Positions 1 through 10,225 of a stretch of DNA of 64,000 bases are shown piece after piece. Source of the stretch: Ephemerocybe angulata (Eukaryota; Basidiomycota; Agaricomycetes; Agaricales; Psathyrellaceae); the NCBI GenBank assembly GCA_013368325.1, contig JAACJK010000128.1:1-64000 (forward strand). Direction: 5' to 3'. Position 1 is the first letter of the stretch; each line of letters begins with the position of its first letter. Both the position numbers and the translations under genes were made by a program. Under the pieces are notes generated by a model. The model had not been told where the DNA came from. It saw nothing but the letters and a program-made list of their open reading frames with translations, and ran no database searches.

Positions 1-591
1 ACTGCAGTGTTGACGGCTCCAGGAGGTGCAGTGGGCTCGCTGACCGGAGGGAGAGCCGCAGAGGTCTCGTTGACGGGGGGAGGAGTAGAGCCGACGCCTC
101 CGGCTTCAGGGAGCGCAGTGGCTTGGTTGAGCGAGGGGGAGAGGCGGAACTGACGACCTCAGAAGTCGCAGTCGCCTCGTTGTCGGGTGGCGGTCAGTGT
201 TGACGGGGGAGGAGTGGAGCTGACTCCTCCGGCTTGAGGGGCGCAGCGCTTGGTTGAGCGAGGAAGGAGCCGCGGACTCGGAGTCCTCTGGCACAGGAGA
301 TAGAGATGAACCTCTCTCTCAGACCTCACTTGCGCCATGGCGCCTTCAATACCAGCCAACCGTTGTTTCATGATGTTGACCTTCCTCGAAATGTGCGAAT
401 AGGTCAACTTCTGCGATCGAGCGAAGTCCCTCCTTTTTTCCAAGTCTTCAAGTTCTCCCGTGGAGAACTTGAACGCTGCTTCAAGGGACGCTGTCAAGAC
501 ATTTAGTTACATGCGCGTCGTCGCGAGTGCCCTACACACCAATTTTTTCAGAGTAGGGGAGGAGCCGATTGCTCTCTAGGAAGGCGTCCAT
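1..591 (-). CDS. Partial coiled-coil gene with degenerate Pro/Thr-rich repeats, running off the left edge
   Basis: I do not recognise this family. Reading leftwards, an ATG at 591 opens a short exon (MDAFLESNRLLPYSEKI), followed by a consensus intron with branch site ctaa and acceptor near 500. A charged, coiled-coil-like exon follows (SLEAAFKFSTGELEDLEKRR to MKQRLAGIEGAMAQ). A second intron (gtgagg...ccag, about 42 nt) leads into a Pro/Thr/Ala-rich stretch made of repeats. That repeat stretch does not hold one frame: two repeat copies differ by single-base indels, so the frame well formed in the copy near position 70-137 (SLNQATALPEAGGV) is broken in the copy near 199-263. It may be a disordered tail that is decaying, or a sequence error. 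The 3' end lies outside the window. Confidence 0.5.
70..263. repeat. Two diverged direct repeats of about 65 bp (70-137 and 199-263)
   Basis: Both copies run from gttgacgggg(g) through ctccggctt to gcgcagNGcttggttgagcg. They differ by substitutions and by single-base indels in the G-run and near the ggcttggttg end, which changes the reading frame of the minus-strand gene that contains them. Confidence 0.6.
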
Positions 592-1496
592 GACAGCTGT
601 ACGCGCTGTAGTATCGGACCCTGAATACACCTCGAAAGCACACACCTTGAGCGGACGTTGGTTGAGCGGACATTCTGGGTATTCAATGCTTTCAGAGAGT
701 CGGTTTCACGTCTGAGTGGGAGTGTAGACAAAGGATGGGGCAGGAACGTCCATTTGGGTCGTTTACTATCCGTGAAAAGGTCCAAGGGGCACGGCCGGCC
801 GATGAGAGCATATGGAAGGGAGGAGACACGAGTGCGCGCAACACGCGTCCATTCATGAGGCGAACAAGACATCTTGACGATTGGATGCGCGTCCGATGGC
901 GGTCGTTGATACCAGCTGATACCAGGAGCCCGGAGGAGACATGCATGCTCGCGACACGCATGCAATCTTAAGCTAAGTAGACATCTTGACGATTGTATGC
1001 GCGTCCGATGGCTGTGGTTGATACGACCCATCTTGCTCATCGACTGTAAAAACGCTGTGGTAGGCCTTTAATGCTCTGTACAACGGAAATAGAAGAGAGA
1101 TATACTGGCTGTGTACCTTGTGGCATGAGACGAATCCAAGTGGGTTGAACTTGGCCTTTCACTTCGACATAGATGATTCAGATAGGGCAGCCTGATGCCG
1201 TCGCGTCGCGGTTCATTTTACCACCACATGACCGTGTAGATTCTCATCAGTGATCTTCGCGAAGTTGATCCCTGTGTATCATTATGGACGGGCGCCAACT
1301 GCTCCGCGCTTGGGTTAAAAAATAAAAGATCATATGGTAACAGACTTGAAAAAAATCATATGCCAACCAGGCCCAACCCTGAGCATTGAGCGATTCTCGG
1401 GGTCAAGGCCACCGTTCCAGAACCAGGTATTTGGGCCCCAAAACCCCCATCGAAACCATGTCCATGAGTGCGCGGTATGTATATGGGAACTCGATG
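592..1496. other. Intergenic stretch without a supportable gene
   Basis: I see no ORF with coding-like codon use or splice structure here. The only structure is the tandem duplication around 820-1042. The segment separates the left-edge gene (transcribed leftwards from 591) from the 3' end of the next minus-strand gene. Confidence 0.5.
820..1042. repeat. Imperfect tandem duplication, unit about 112 bp
   Basis: The best preserved part is a 46-bp block, agacatcttgacgattg..gttgatac, at 867-912 and again at 979-1024 with three substitutions. The preceding ggaggagaca..gcgacacgc part is also duplicated but more diverged. No coding frame is shared. Confidence 0.7.
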
Positions 1497-2501
1497 CTAT
1501 CTTAATCTACTCCTGAAACTCAGTGGCCTCAGCCTCGTGCTCGTCTTCGCTAATTTGGCCTCCAGGCCGACACTCTCCTCGTTCGCTTGGCTTGAGATCC
1601 GTCCCAGCACGCTAACCCCCGTTTCACTACTGCCATCGCTATCATACTCATCCTCTGACGAATCTAATGCCTCTGGGAATGGGTCATTTAAATCAGGATC
1701 TATTCCAAAAGCCGCCAGACCAAAAGGACTGTGTGGGGAGTGTGATGAGGTGGTGGTAAATAACGAACAGTAGATACACGTACTCGTCAACAGCAGATGA
1801 AGTCCCAGACCTTCCATCTATTCCAAAAGCCGCCACACCAAAAGGACTGTGTGGGAGTGTGATGAGGTGGTGGTAAATAACGAACAGTAGATACACGTAC
1901 TCGTCATCAGCAGATAAAGTACTGCGACCTTCCCAGACCTTCCAGCTTGACTGGCTCTAACATGAACGTATCAGGCAGGCACATATATCGAGAAAGAAAA
2001 GGGAATACGCACTTGGCTACTGCAGACGTGTTGCTCTTCCTGGGCGAAGATCTATCACCCAACGAGGATAGCTGGAACTGTACCGATGGGCACGTAACGA
2101 CGGCCAAGCGTGTGTCTCCCTGACGGACTCTTGATGATAACGAGGTCTTCCTCTAAGCCTGCATCCTTAGCTCCTTCCCCCGAGCCACAGATCTACACAG
2201 GATGCGGGAAAATCAGGCTACAGTCCTTCTCGCAGTGCAGTGACTTACTCCTTATACTGCTCCGACATCTTCTTGGGCCGCGGCCTACGTGGTCCCCCTG
2301 AGCTTTACGTTTTTGCGCTGACCTACAGCACTATTCGCATTATTAGAGTAGCTGCTGTGATACTTGGAAGACTTACACAGGGAGGAGAGGAAGCTCTCGA
2401 GATGGCAAAACCTGGGATGCATCTGCTGATGTGGGGTTGCTCATGGTATTGTCGATGGTGGTGTCGATGAAAGAGTGTGCAAGGTCACGGGGAGAATGCA
2501 T
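1497..2501 (-). CDS. Uncharacterised intron-rich gene with a tandemly duplicated 21-codon exon
   Basis: Family unknown. The model starts at ATG 2501 (MHSPRDLAHSFIDTTIDNTM), exon 1 ending at 2379 before gtgtaagt, then an exon 2297-2249 with a basic tract (GPRRPRPKKMSEQYK). The middle (about 2192-1960) contains open coding-like stretches such as KSPSGRHTLGRRYVPIG, but one junction phase does not fit, so an exon border there is uncertain. The 3' part is clear: an exon ending at 1901, exon 1846-1784 and final exon 1728-1497 join in frame with gtacgtgta donors and cacacag acceptors. Exon 1846-1784 is 63 nt (21 codons), and both it and the last exon begin with the same DPFG[VL]AAFGID motif. The C-terminus is acidic then basic (SSEDEYDSDGSSETG...). 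Function not inferred. Confidence 0.5.
1699..1920. repeat. 118-bp tandem duplication of an exon plus intron
   Basis: Units begin at 1699 and 1817 with tctattccaaaagccgcca and run through gacgagtac. They are nearly identical except a one-base indel inside the intron (gtgtgggg versus gtgtggg). Each unit holds the 5' end of an exon and the intron before it on the minus strand, so the duplication inserted one extra exon. Confidence 0.85.
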
Positions 2502-3396
2502 GATAGATCAGATTCCGCCGGAGGTTGATGTGATCCGTCATGGCATATGCCGTTACGGAGCTTTGTTGCGCGCCTCTGCGATATTTGTGAGCGCCTCTTG
2601 ACGTTCCCGCCCTATCACACACAGCCCTTTGTAGGATTTCGAAGATATTATGTATCTCAGTGATTTAGACCAGCAAAAACTATACTCAGATAATTCTCCA
2701 GTAAGCCTCGCGCCATCCTCTAGCGATAGCGAGTACATTAGGCAGTGAGTACGTGCGTGAAGCGACGTACAAAGTACTTTCATCTCTTGACACCTTCCAC
2801 GCCACTATAAATTCAGTGAGACTCGCAGGGTAGTCTAAAGCTAGGCTCACACCTTCCTTTTGTGACAGCAGGGACATCAGGCAGCCAGTGCGCGCCCCCT
2901 TGTGCGCGAAGTACAATGTGCGTTCATATGCGACGTACGAGCACTCATTTTCCGCCAGTATTCTACAGTTCAGTAAGATTGATCTGCAAGAAGTTTAACG
3001 AGCAGTGTCTGACAGTGAAAGGGTGCGTACCTCATTCTACTGTGCTAAATCCGAGCTGGCAAGGTGCGACTTGACGCCCTTCCTTTGTCACTTGGTTTAG
3101 TATGATATATGTTATATATGTCTAGATTTTTTCATAGCATGTACTGTGTGCTATTCATTTATTATTCTACGTACATACTTTTACTTTAAATGTATTGAGC
3201 GAGCCTGGAGAGCATGAACAGTCTTGATGGTGGAGTAAACGTGAGACGAAACGCGCAAGTCAGACGCGGAACTGTGAATCCTTACCGGTTTCGACTTTAG
3301 CAACAACCATCAAGCTCACCCCACCCCCACTCGAGTACGGGTCGTCCAGACTGCGCACTCACTACAGCTGGTATAGTAAATTCTAGTATAGCTGAA
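2502..3396. other. Intergenic; three degenerate exon/intron-like repeats, no firm gene
   Basis: Plus-strand segments near 2650-2735, 2820-2890 and 3000-3030 resemble one another (for example SSSDSEYIRQ just before gtgagtacgtgcg, then GTSGSQ before gtgcgcgccc, then SDSER before gtgcgtac). They could be eroded copies of one small exon with its donor site. I cannot build a continuous coding model. The segment 3090-3390 is AT-rich and featureless by eye, and contains the promoter side of the next gene. Confidence 0.3.
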
Positions 3397-4268
3397 ATGG
3401 GGCGCCCTGTTCTCTATAAAACGGAGGAGGAGAAAAAGGCCGCTGCATGCGAACGAAGCAGGAAGTACTATGAACGGTTAGGGCCCGGCATCCTTGTACC
3501 ACTTACGCCGTCCAACTGACTTTATTGCAGATTCCGGGAGAACATCTCCATTTCCAGGAAGCAGAAATATGCAGCCAAAAGGCGTAACGATCCTTCGAAG
3601 CATGAGAAAGTAAAAGTTGTTAAATCTGACGAGGAGCGCAAGTACGACAATCGTCAGAAAAGCAATCGGTCATATCAGCGGTGCGTACTTCATTGATTGT
3701 ATACATGGATGCGCTCTCAAAAATGGGTGTACATTTCTAGAAGGAAATCTGCCCCAAAGAATGAAGGCAGTAGTAGCAAACAATCGAAACCGGCGAGTGA
3801 TTTAAGGTGTGTTAAACGAGCGACAAATGCCATTCCATACCTCATAGGAACTGTGTTTCTTAGCACTGCAGTGGTTAGCCGCCGGCCTCCGAGGACATCT
3901 GGGAAGGGCATACCAAATTTCTCCTCACATCCTACAAGGACATGCTGGAAAATAGGTCGCTTCGCGAGTTCCTGGAGGATATTTCAGCTCGGTACATCGA
4001 GAGTGGTGTGGTCGAGGACCTTGTATTGGTCTTGCCGCGCCTAATCCGGCTTCGAGAAGGTGTTTACGCCCATGAGCAAGATATCTCATTGGAGGTGGGA
4101 GCAGCAGCTCAACTTGGTGAGCTCGAAGCGCTGGGTGCCAAAATAGACCAAGCTGTGGAGATGATTCAGGACTTGGAGGACATGGCCAGGTTCCGTGGGC
4201 ACGACGAATTTATTGATTTGTATAGCGAGGGTGACCTGTACTATCAGAGATCACATTTGTTAGATTGA
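3397..4268 (+). CDS. Small basic/coiled-coil protein of an unknown basidiomycete-type family (MGRP...TEEEKKAA)
   Basis: ATG 3397 opens a Lys/Arg/Glu-rich N-terminus (MGRPVLYKTEEEKKAAACER, then SRKYYERFRENISISRKQKY). Exons 3397-3476, 3531-3680 and 3741-3806 join in phase. The last exon (about 3879-4268, stop TGA) is strongly coding: EDIWEGHTKFLLTSYKDMLE, ending with acidic helices EALGAKIDQAVEMIQDLEDM. The junction before it is problematic. The cag acceptor at 3871 puts a TAG in frame, and the ttag acceptor at 3878 needs phase 0 whereas the upstream exon ends in phase 2. Either another splice form is used or the gene carries a frame lesion. The basic N-terminus could bind nucleic acid, but nothing in the sequence proves it. 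Confidence 0.55.
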
Positions 4269-4489
4269 ATGGCATGCAAGTTGACATCCAAGGGATGTTA
4301 TACTCCTTCTCTTTCTGTTGAACTCCGTTCTGAGCTACCAGGAAGGTATTAACTGACGTCGAGCGTGACTTTATCAATACGATACTTATGTGATTATAGA
4401 CAGTAACTCAAATATCGAATGAAGGGCAAAGGATAAAAGATATCATTTCGATGGTGACAGGAAAAAGGTATTGAGGTAATGGAGGGTGG

Positions 4490-6221
4490 CTACAGGGGTT
4501 CTTCAGTTTCAGAGAACTCCTCTTCGTCATCCTCCTCCGGCTCGTCCTCGGGCGGGTACAGTTCGTTCTCCTCCGTGATGACAGTCAACGATTCCAGCCT
4601 TCTTTCCAGCTCCTCCAACCTCTCGTTCGCCAGTGCCAGCTTTTGCTCCGTGGCAGCTGTCTTGGCTTCAGCGGCCTCCGCTCGAGCCTTGTTTCTCAAC
4701 GCCTCAACGATAGATTCAACCTTGGCCTTACGGTCAGCGCGGACTAGACTGGTCATTGTCATGCTAACATCCTTATGAAAGGACGCGAGCGCAGCCGGAG
4801 CTTCAGCACGGAGCTTTGGGGACGAATAATGCGTGAAGGGAGTCCGAGCAGATGGATGCTGCACGGCAACATACATCCAGCAACCTGATCGAATGGAGAT
4901 GCTCTCGCACTAGGTTCCTTATTAGCTCATGAAATTAGGGGTGCAATGATAGGAACGGTACGAACGCGGGACATGAGGTCATGGACCCAACCGGAATAAC
5001 ACTTCGTCGCGCGGGCGTTATCCACAATTTCCGGGAGCAATGGGCGCTTACGGGCCAAACCTAAAGACAGGGATGAAACAGGTCAGCACGATCGACAGAA
5101 AAAAAGAAGGGGACGCACGCCAGTTCCGGGCACCGCGACCCACTCCCTCAATCCAGTCGAAGATTGGCTTCGCACCGGATGCATAGGCCCGTTTCTTGGA
5201 GGCGGGTGCGGGGGAACTGTTCATCGAATCCTCGCGGGGGCGCTTTTGCCCATGCTGGGACACAGAGTCCACATGGTCGTCAACGAGAGGCGTGGGACTA
5301 GTCGTTACAGAGGGTGCGGGCTGTGATGTTACATCAGAGGTTTCAAGTTCGCCATCCGGGAGTGGGACTGCGCCGGCGGGCTCTGGCACAGCACATGCGG
5401 AGGGCATGAGCCCAGCCTGTGTCGCAGGGACGGGGGCTGTAATATCCTGTGTCGCAGGGACGGGGGCTGGAATATCGTCGTCCAGAAGGGAGAGATCGAC
5501 GTTGTAGGCGTTACTCTGGGCCGTCAGAGGCGCACCACCGACGGTTGAAGGAGACTGGTCAGTTCCGGCAGGCGGTGCAGTAGCAGACGGAGGCGCGGGT
5601 CCCGCAAGCCCATAGGAGGCGGGGTTGAAGAGCCAGGGGTGCGACATTGGGGTATCTGATTGGGATGTTAGAATGTGCACGCCGTCCGCGATTCGCGAAG
5701 GAAGAGCAACTTACACCCGGGAGGGAACTGATACACCGGAGCACTTGGAGTTCCAGGGGGGTAGCTCTGAACTCCAGCAGGAGTTGCTGAGGGTGGGTTG
5801 AAGTTGAAGGCGTACGGGTTCACTGAGAGAGGTTTGATGGATCAGCAAAGGACAACGAGAACAACCTAATTCTAACTTACTTTGTCCAAATTGAAATTGA
5901 GGGTACATCGGCACTACGAGGGAAGGTATAAATTGATGATGAGATATTTAATGTGCACGGGGCGCACCTTGTTGAGCTGCGAGTGCTGGACCTTGTTGGA
6001 CAGCGAGTGTTGGATCGATGACTGGGTTCTGACCAGCGGGGGGAGGCTATTGATAGCCTTTAGAGAGATATCCCGTACGCGAATGCAAAACGTACACCTG
6101 CTTGAGCCTTGCGGCTGTGAGCACACTCAGTCAGGAGTGGGCTACCATCACATCGACGGCAGTGAAGCTTTTTGGCGGGCTTCGGCTCTTTGGTTGGTTG
6201 TCGACGTTTGGAAGGAGCCAT
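4490..6221 (-). CDS. Uncharacterised protein: Cys-containing N-terminus, Pro-rich middle, C-terminal coiled coil
   Basis: Not recognised. Start ATG 6221: MAPSKRRQPTKEPKPAKKLH followed by CRRCDGSPLLTEC, which could bind zinc. Six introns join with consistent phase. The middle is low-complexity and rich in Pro, Ala, Gln and aromatics (NPYAFNFNPPSATPAG; YPPGTPSAPVYQFPPG). It includes a 10-residue direct repeat (PAPVPATQDI / TAPVPATQAG). Next come a basic patch (KRPREDSMNSS..PASKKRAY), a conserved-looking block (KPIFDWIEGVGRGARNW; KCYSGWVHDLMSRVR) and a C-terminal coiled coil (about 80 residues, EQKLALANERLEELERRLES) ending in an acidic tail (EPEEDDEEEFSETEEPL). It is divergently transcribed from the KDZ transposase. 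A nuclear regulatory role is possible but unproven. Confidence 0.7.
5416..5475. repeat. Two tandem 30-bp units in the Pro-rich coding region
   Basis: Units at 5416-5445 and 5446-5475 (cctgtgtcgcagggacgggg...aatat) differ at one base and encode the in-frame PAPVPATQ duplication of the surrounding minus-strand gene. Confidence 0.9.
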
Positions 6222-6375
6222 GATGATGTTGAGTTGTCGTTGGCTAACGGTGCCAGGCTATATGGAGAGGGATGGGGTTCGAGCGAAAACAGCGGGTGCC
6301 CATGAGACGACCCTGGAACGATCCCACATGACTCCTGCCTTCTCCCTTGTATCATCGTTCCCCATGTGAGCCCAT

Positions 6376-6645
6376 GTGAGCCCATGCGCCTTGATAAGAT
6401 TGGATTGAGGCCCGCGCCGGGTGCTGAATTGGAAATGACGCGCTAAGCACGACCAAAGCACGACGGTGAGCCCATGCGCCTTGATGAGACTGGATTAAGA
6501 CCCCCACTTGGAGACGATGGGTGCCGAATTGCAAATAACTTGCCTAAGCCAGCCGGTGACCCATGTGCCTCGCATGGGAGCGGATTAAGGCCCCAAATAT
6601 GTATTTGGATCGATGGGTGCTGAGCGCTGAATCGGAAACAAGGCT
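6376..6645. repeat. Three degenerate tandem copies of a 90-bp unit 5' of the KDZ transposase
   Basis: Copies start at 6376, 6466 and 6556 with gtga(g)cccatg.gcct, and share g.ggatt.agg.ccc and cgatgggtgc.gaat.g.aa. Spacing is exactly 90 bp. They fill most of the gap between the divergent start codons at 6221 and 6704, so they may be part of the transposon end or of a shared promoter region. Confidence 0.75.
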
Positions 6646-6703
6646 CATAAACCACACGACACTTTTACCCCCACCCCAAGGCATTGCTTTCTAGCTCACC
6701 AAT

Positions 6704-9700
6704 ATGGCCACGAGAAAGAAACGAAGGCGTAAAGATGAAGATGACCTTGACGATGAGGCTCAGCATTCGTTCCCTAGTGAGCTCCTGGAGGCCGTGGCGG
6801 AAACTTCTTACTGGACATCCCCAACGAAACCTCAGCGAATTTTCGAAGAGGCAAAGAGCCCTAGAAAGCGCGTTGTAAAGAAGGTTCTTGCTCAATCATC
6901 GCAGACCGCTGGGGCTTTCAAAGAGGATGATGAGGGTGCTTGGACACAAGAGGTGCCGTCAAGTCAAGCTACGGGCGCCAGTGGCATCGAGGACGGTGGG
7001 ACAATATCGGACGTTGTGCCCGACCAAGCGCCGGACGACGGTGATTTCGGCTCTTGGGTCGGCTCGGAAGTAATTGATCCAGACCTTGGGTGGATCGGCG
7101 AAGACGACGACTTCGAAGACTATGTTGACGCCGTAACCTCACATGTCGCGGGGTATAGCCACCTTCATACCTCTCTATTCGTTGTTCAGGGATGGGATTC
7201 TAACAAGAGGCAGACCACGGTAAGTGTCGTATCTGATTTAGTTTGCTTTAATACTTGACATTGACTCCACCTAAGGATGCGTGGTATCATATGCGATTCC
7301 AAACCTCCGATGTAGGACAGCTCGACACCGGGTGCACCTGCCCTAAAGCTCTTAACCGCAACCTCTGTGTGCACAGGCGGTACTTTCAGGACTATGAGGT
7401 CGAGAGTATCATTCTCGAGAAGAATGCCGAAGGAACCGAGGACAGGGATGTTGCAGGTGATAAGGATAGGACAGGTAAGCTACTTAACTTACCTCTTCAG
7501 TAATGAAATAGCATTGTAACGATGGACTCATCACCCCCGGCAGCGACGCTCTTCTCCCGCCGCATCCTAGGACGCCATCGTTTGGAAAGCTTGTACTCCG
7601 TTCAGTCGATGTCGTCCTCCGAGCTCAAAGGCCGAGCGATCGTCAGTAATATCCTTTCCCGTTCGGAATCGACCTGGAAATGCTCCAAGGACACGGGACT
7701 TCTATCATGCTATCATATAAACAAGGCCAGAGAGCGGTACCCAGACGTCCCAGAAGATGAAATCGAAGATTTGGAGGACTTTGTAGACTCAAGCCTCGAC
7801 TCACTCTCTATAGGCGAACTTGGTCAGTTCCTGTGATCTGAACTATCTTGTGGGATGACGCTGATCTATCCTCAGCTCGCGGACCCGGTACCACAGTATC
7901 CTATCTGCCAATACATCCACCGTTCTGGGCGCGAATCCCGTCCGACCCCAAGCTCTATTCCGATCCCCCTCCTGCCCGGACACCCCCAGATGGCCCATTC
8001 CCTCTTCAAGCCGATTCCTCCTGCAACTGTGGAACAACGCGGACCTTCTTCAATAGGGATGGGCTGAAAAAAACGAAGCGTTGCAAGTTGTACACCCTGC
8101 TAACGGTTCATGACGTCGAGATTGAGGTTCAAGTCTGCCCCGTTTGTCCTTCCGTCCGGCGAAAGCGAATCGGCCCTGATCTGCGCGCACATGGCATATT
8201 CAATTTCAACAATTCTGCCCTTGTCTCCCACGAGCTACTTGACGAATACACCAGCTGCTTTACCTCCTCAGAGACGCCCTTTACCGCCTGGTATACGCAA
8301 TTGTCAAGACGCTATCTCCTTTCTGGAAAAGAGTTCATGGGCGACGACCTCTTTCGCGCCGTATGGTTCGCATACGTCTCCCTCCAGAAGTTCGACAACG
8401 ACATGTCCTGTACGGTCTGCGGACCATCACCCGAGACGGTCATCTGGGATGGAATCACCTTAGCCTTTGGCCGGAAGCATCTCAGTGGTTCACTTCGCCC
8501 ACCAACGTTTACGATGCCAGATTCCGTTCGGCGCCCTAACGTAAAGTACAAACCAAAGCAGCAACTCTTGCCCCTGGCGACATTACGACGGCGTTTCCGA
8601 GCCACGATGGAGCGGCCCACGCATCCCGACCGCATCGAGGATGGGGAAGAAGAAGGCGGTGTTGATGGCGCAAAATCTCCTTCGAAGAAATCGCGAGCCA
8701 AACCCAAGGCGAAGAAGGGTGGTACTGCGTCAAACCCCGACACTCCGTCGAAGCGGGCACAGGCCATCCCCGAGACATCCACCCCTTCGCTATCTCCCAT
8801 GAAACCGCAGGCTAACTCCGCGGCGATCTCGCTATCAACTGTGGCGGTCTCTACTGAAGCAACTGGTGCAACAGAAGGCACTCTCGAAGACGCAGGACCG
8901 ACACCACTTCCCGCCACCAATCCAAATGAGAACCTCCGACGTCGACAGGCTTTGTTAGTGGAAGACTACTTGGAGAAGGTGGACTCGGTGACTGAAGACA
9001 TGAGAAAGGAATGTCCCGCCTTAGCGCAGCTATATACGATGCATTACGGCCGTGCAGCCTTTTGGTCAGGGCACAAACCTCCTGCCGTCATAAAGAACTT
9101 GTTCCGACAGGTACGCCCATTCTCTGGTCATGTGGACCCTGCTTACGACAACATAGATCGCCGCCGAGGAATCTGTGCTACAACTCGTCAACTACACGGC
9201 ACTGCTCAAGCTTAGGGAGTTTGTGGCGAAGCCAGACGTTAACGTGGCCTATAAGCTGAGGCCCATACCTTCCCTGAACAAGGTTATAAATCACAGCGAC
9301 GTAGATCTTGCTGATCTCTTGGGAGTGATGACCTGGATTGAAAAGAAGGCGCGTGCTACTCTCAAAGCACTGATCGTTGAACCGCCGCTGCCACCGCCCA
9401 ACATACATATCCTCCCGAATGATCATCTGGATTGGATAACGGTACATCCTCTTTTGCCCTCGCCCCCATTCACCTCTAACTGACTAAATTTCGACAGACT
9501 GGTTGCTTTTATAGCATGCCCATAATACGGCATCGCCCGCTTTATCCGTCACTGAAAGAGAACCAAGAAGAACAGGCATCAGGCCAGCAACGTGGGGATC
9601 GATGCGGGAAGTATTACTCTCAATATGGAGAACGACGATTAACTGGGGGTATCATGGTATGCTGGTGTTCGCACAGCATTTGTTACGGGTTCCATTGTAT

Positions 9701-10088
9701 CCCCAAAGCCGAAGGTCGTGACGATGTCTTCTCAGCAATGGTGACTCGATGGCCGACAGCTCCCAAAATCGTCATCTACGACTTTGCATGCGCCTTGGGT
9801 CCCTACTGCTTGCTGCGCGAGCCTATGTTTTTTGCAAATACCCTCTTTGCCATTGACATCTTTCATGCCACAGGTCACAGCAAATGTAGCCCTGCAGCAT
9901 TCCTATCCGAGTATATGAATGTGGACACCAAGCTCGAATACATCAATTCGAGCGCGGCCGAATGCGGCAATGGAGCACTTAGGAGGATTCGAAAATCGGT
10001 CAGCTATATGGGACAGAAGAGGGCTATTATATATACAAAGGTCTTCCTTTCTGTATGGAATAGGCTGAAGATCTTGAAAATAGACTAG
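6704..10088 (+). CDS. KDZ (Kyakuja-Dileera-Zisupton) family transposase, apparently intact
   Basis: Six exons join with no frame break: 6704-7219, 7276-7474, 7544-7822, 7876-9110, 9157-9441, 9498-10088, giving about 1034 residues. Order: basic/acidic N-terminus (MATRKKRRRKDEDDLDDE); a SWIM-like zinc finger in exon 2 (CTCPKALNRNLCVH, pattern CxC...CxH); a Cys cluster typical of KDZ-associated CxC regions (SCNCGTT...KRCKLYTLL...CPVC); a second cluster CTVCGPSPETVIWDG; a Lys/Ser-rich linker (about residues 570-690); then the catalytic core. Core motifs: YDFACALGPYC, DIFHATGHSKC and NSSAAECGNGALRRIRKSVS, matching the Asp, Asp-x-x-H..H..C and Glu blocks of KDZ transposases. Intact frame and catalytic residues suggest a recent or functional element. 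Family assignment rests on motif memory, not a search. Confidence 0.88.
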
Positions 10089-10225
10089 CATTTATGGTGG
10101 CTTAACTGCCCTATCAATTTGTGAGGCCAGTAGTTATGTTTACAGAAGCAGTGATCTGACGATCCACGGAGGTGAACGAACGCAAGCTCAATACTCAGGG
10201 ACCTATGTCTCCAGAGGCATAGAAG

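Noticed and set aside
8312..8920. 202-codon minus-strand ORF inside the KDZ gene
   Set aside because: Antisense shadow of a coding exon with clear motifs on the plus strand; no splice or domain support of its own.
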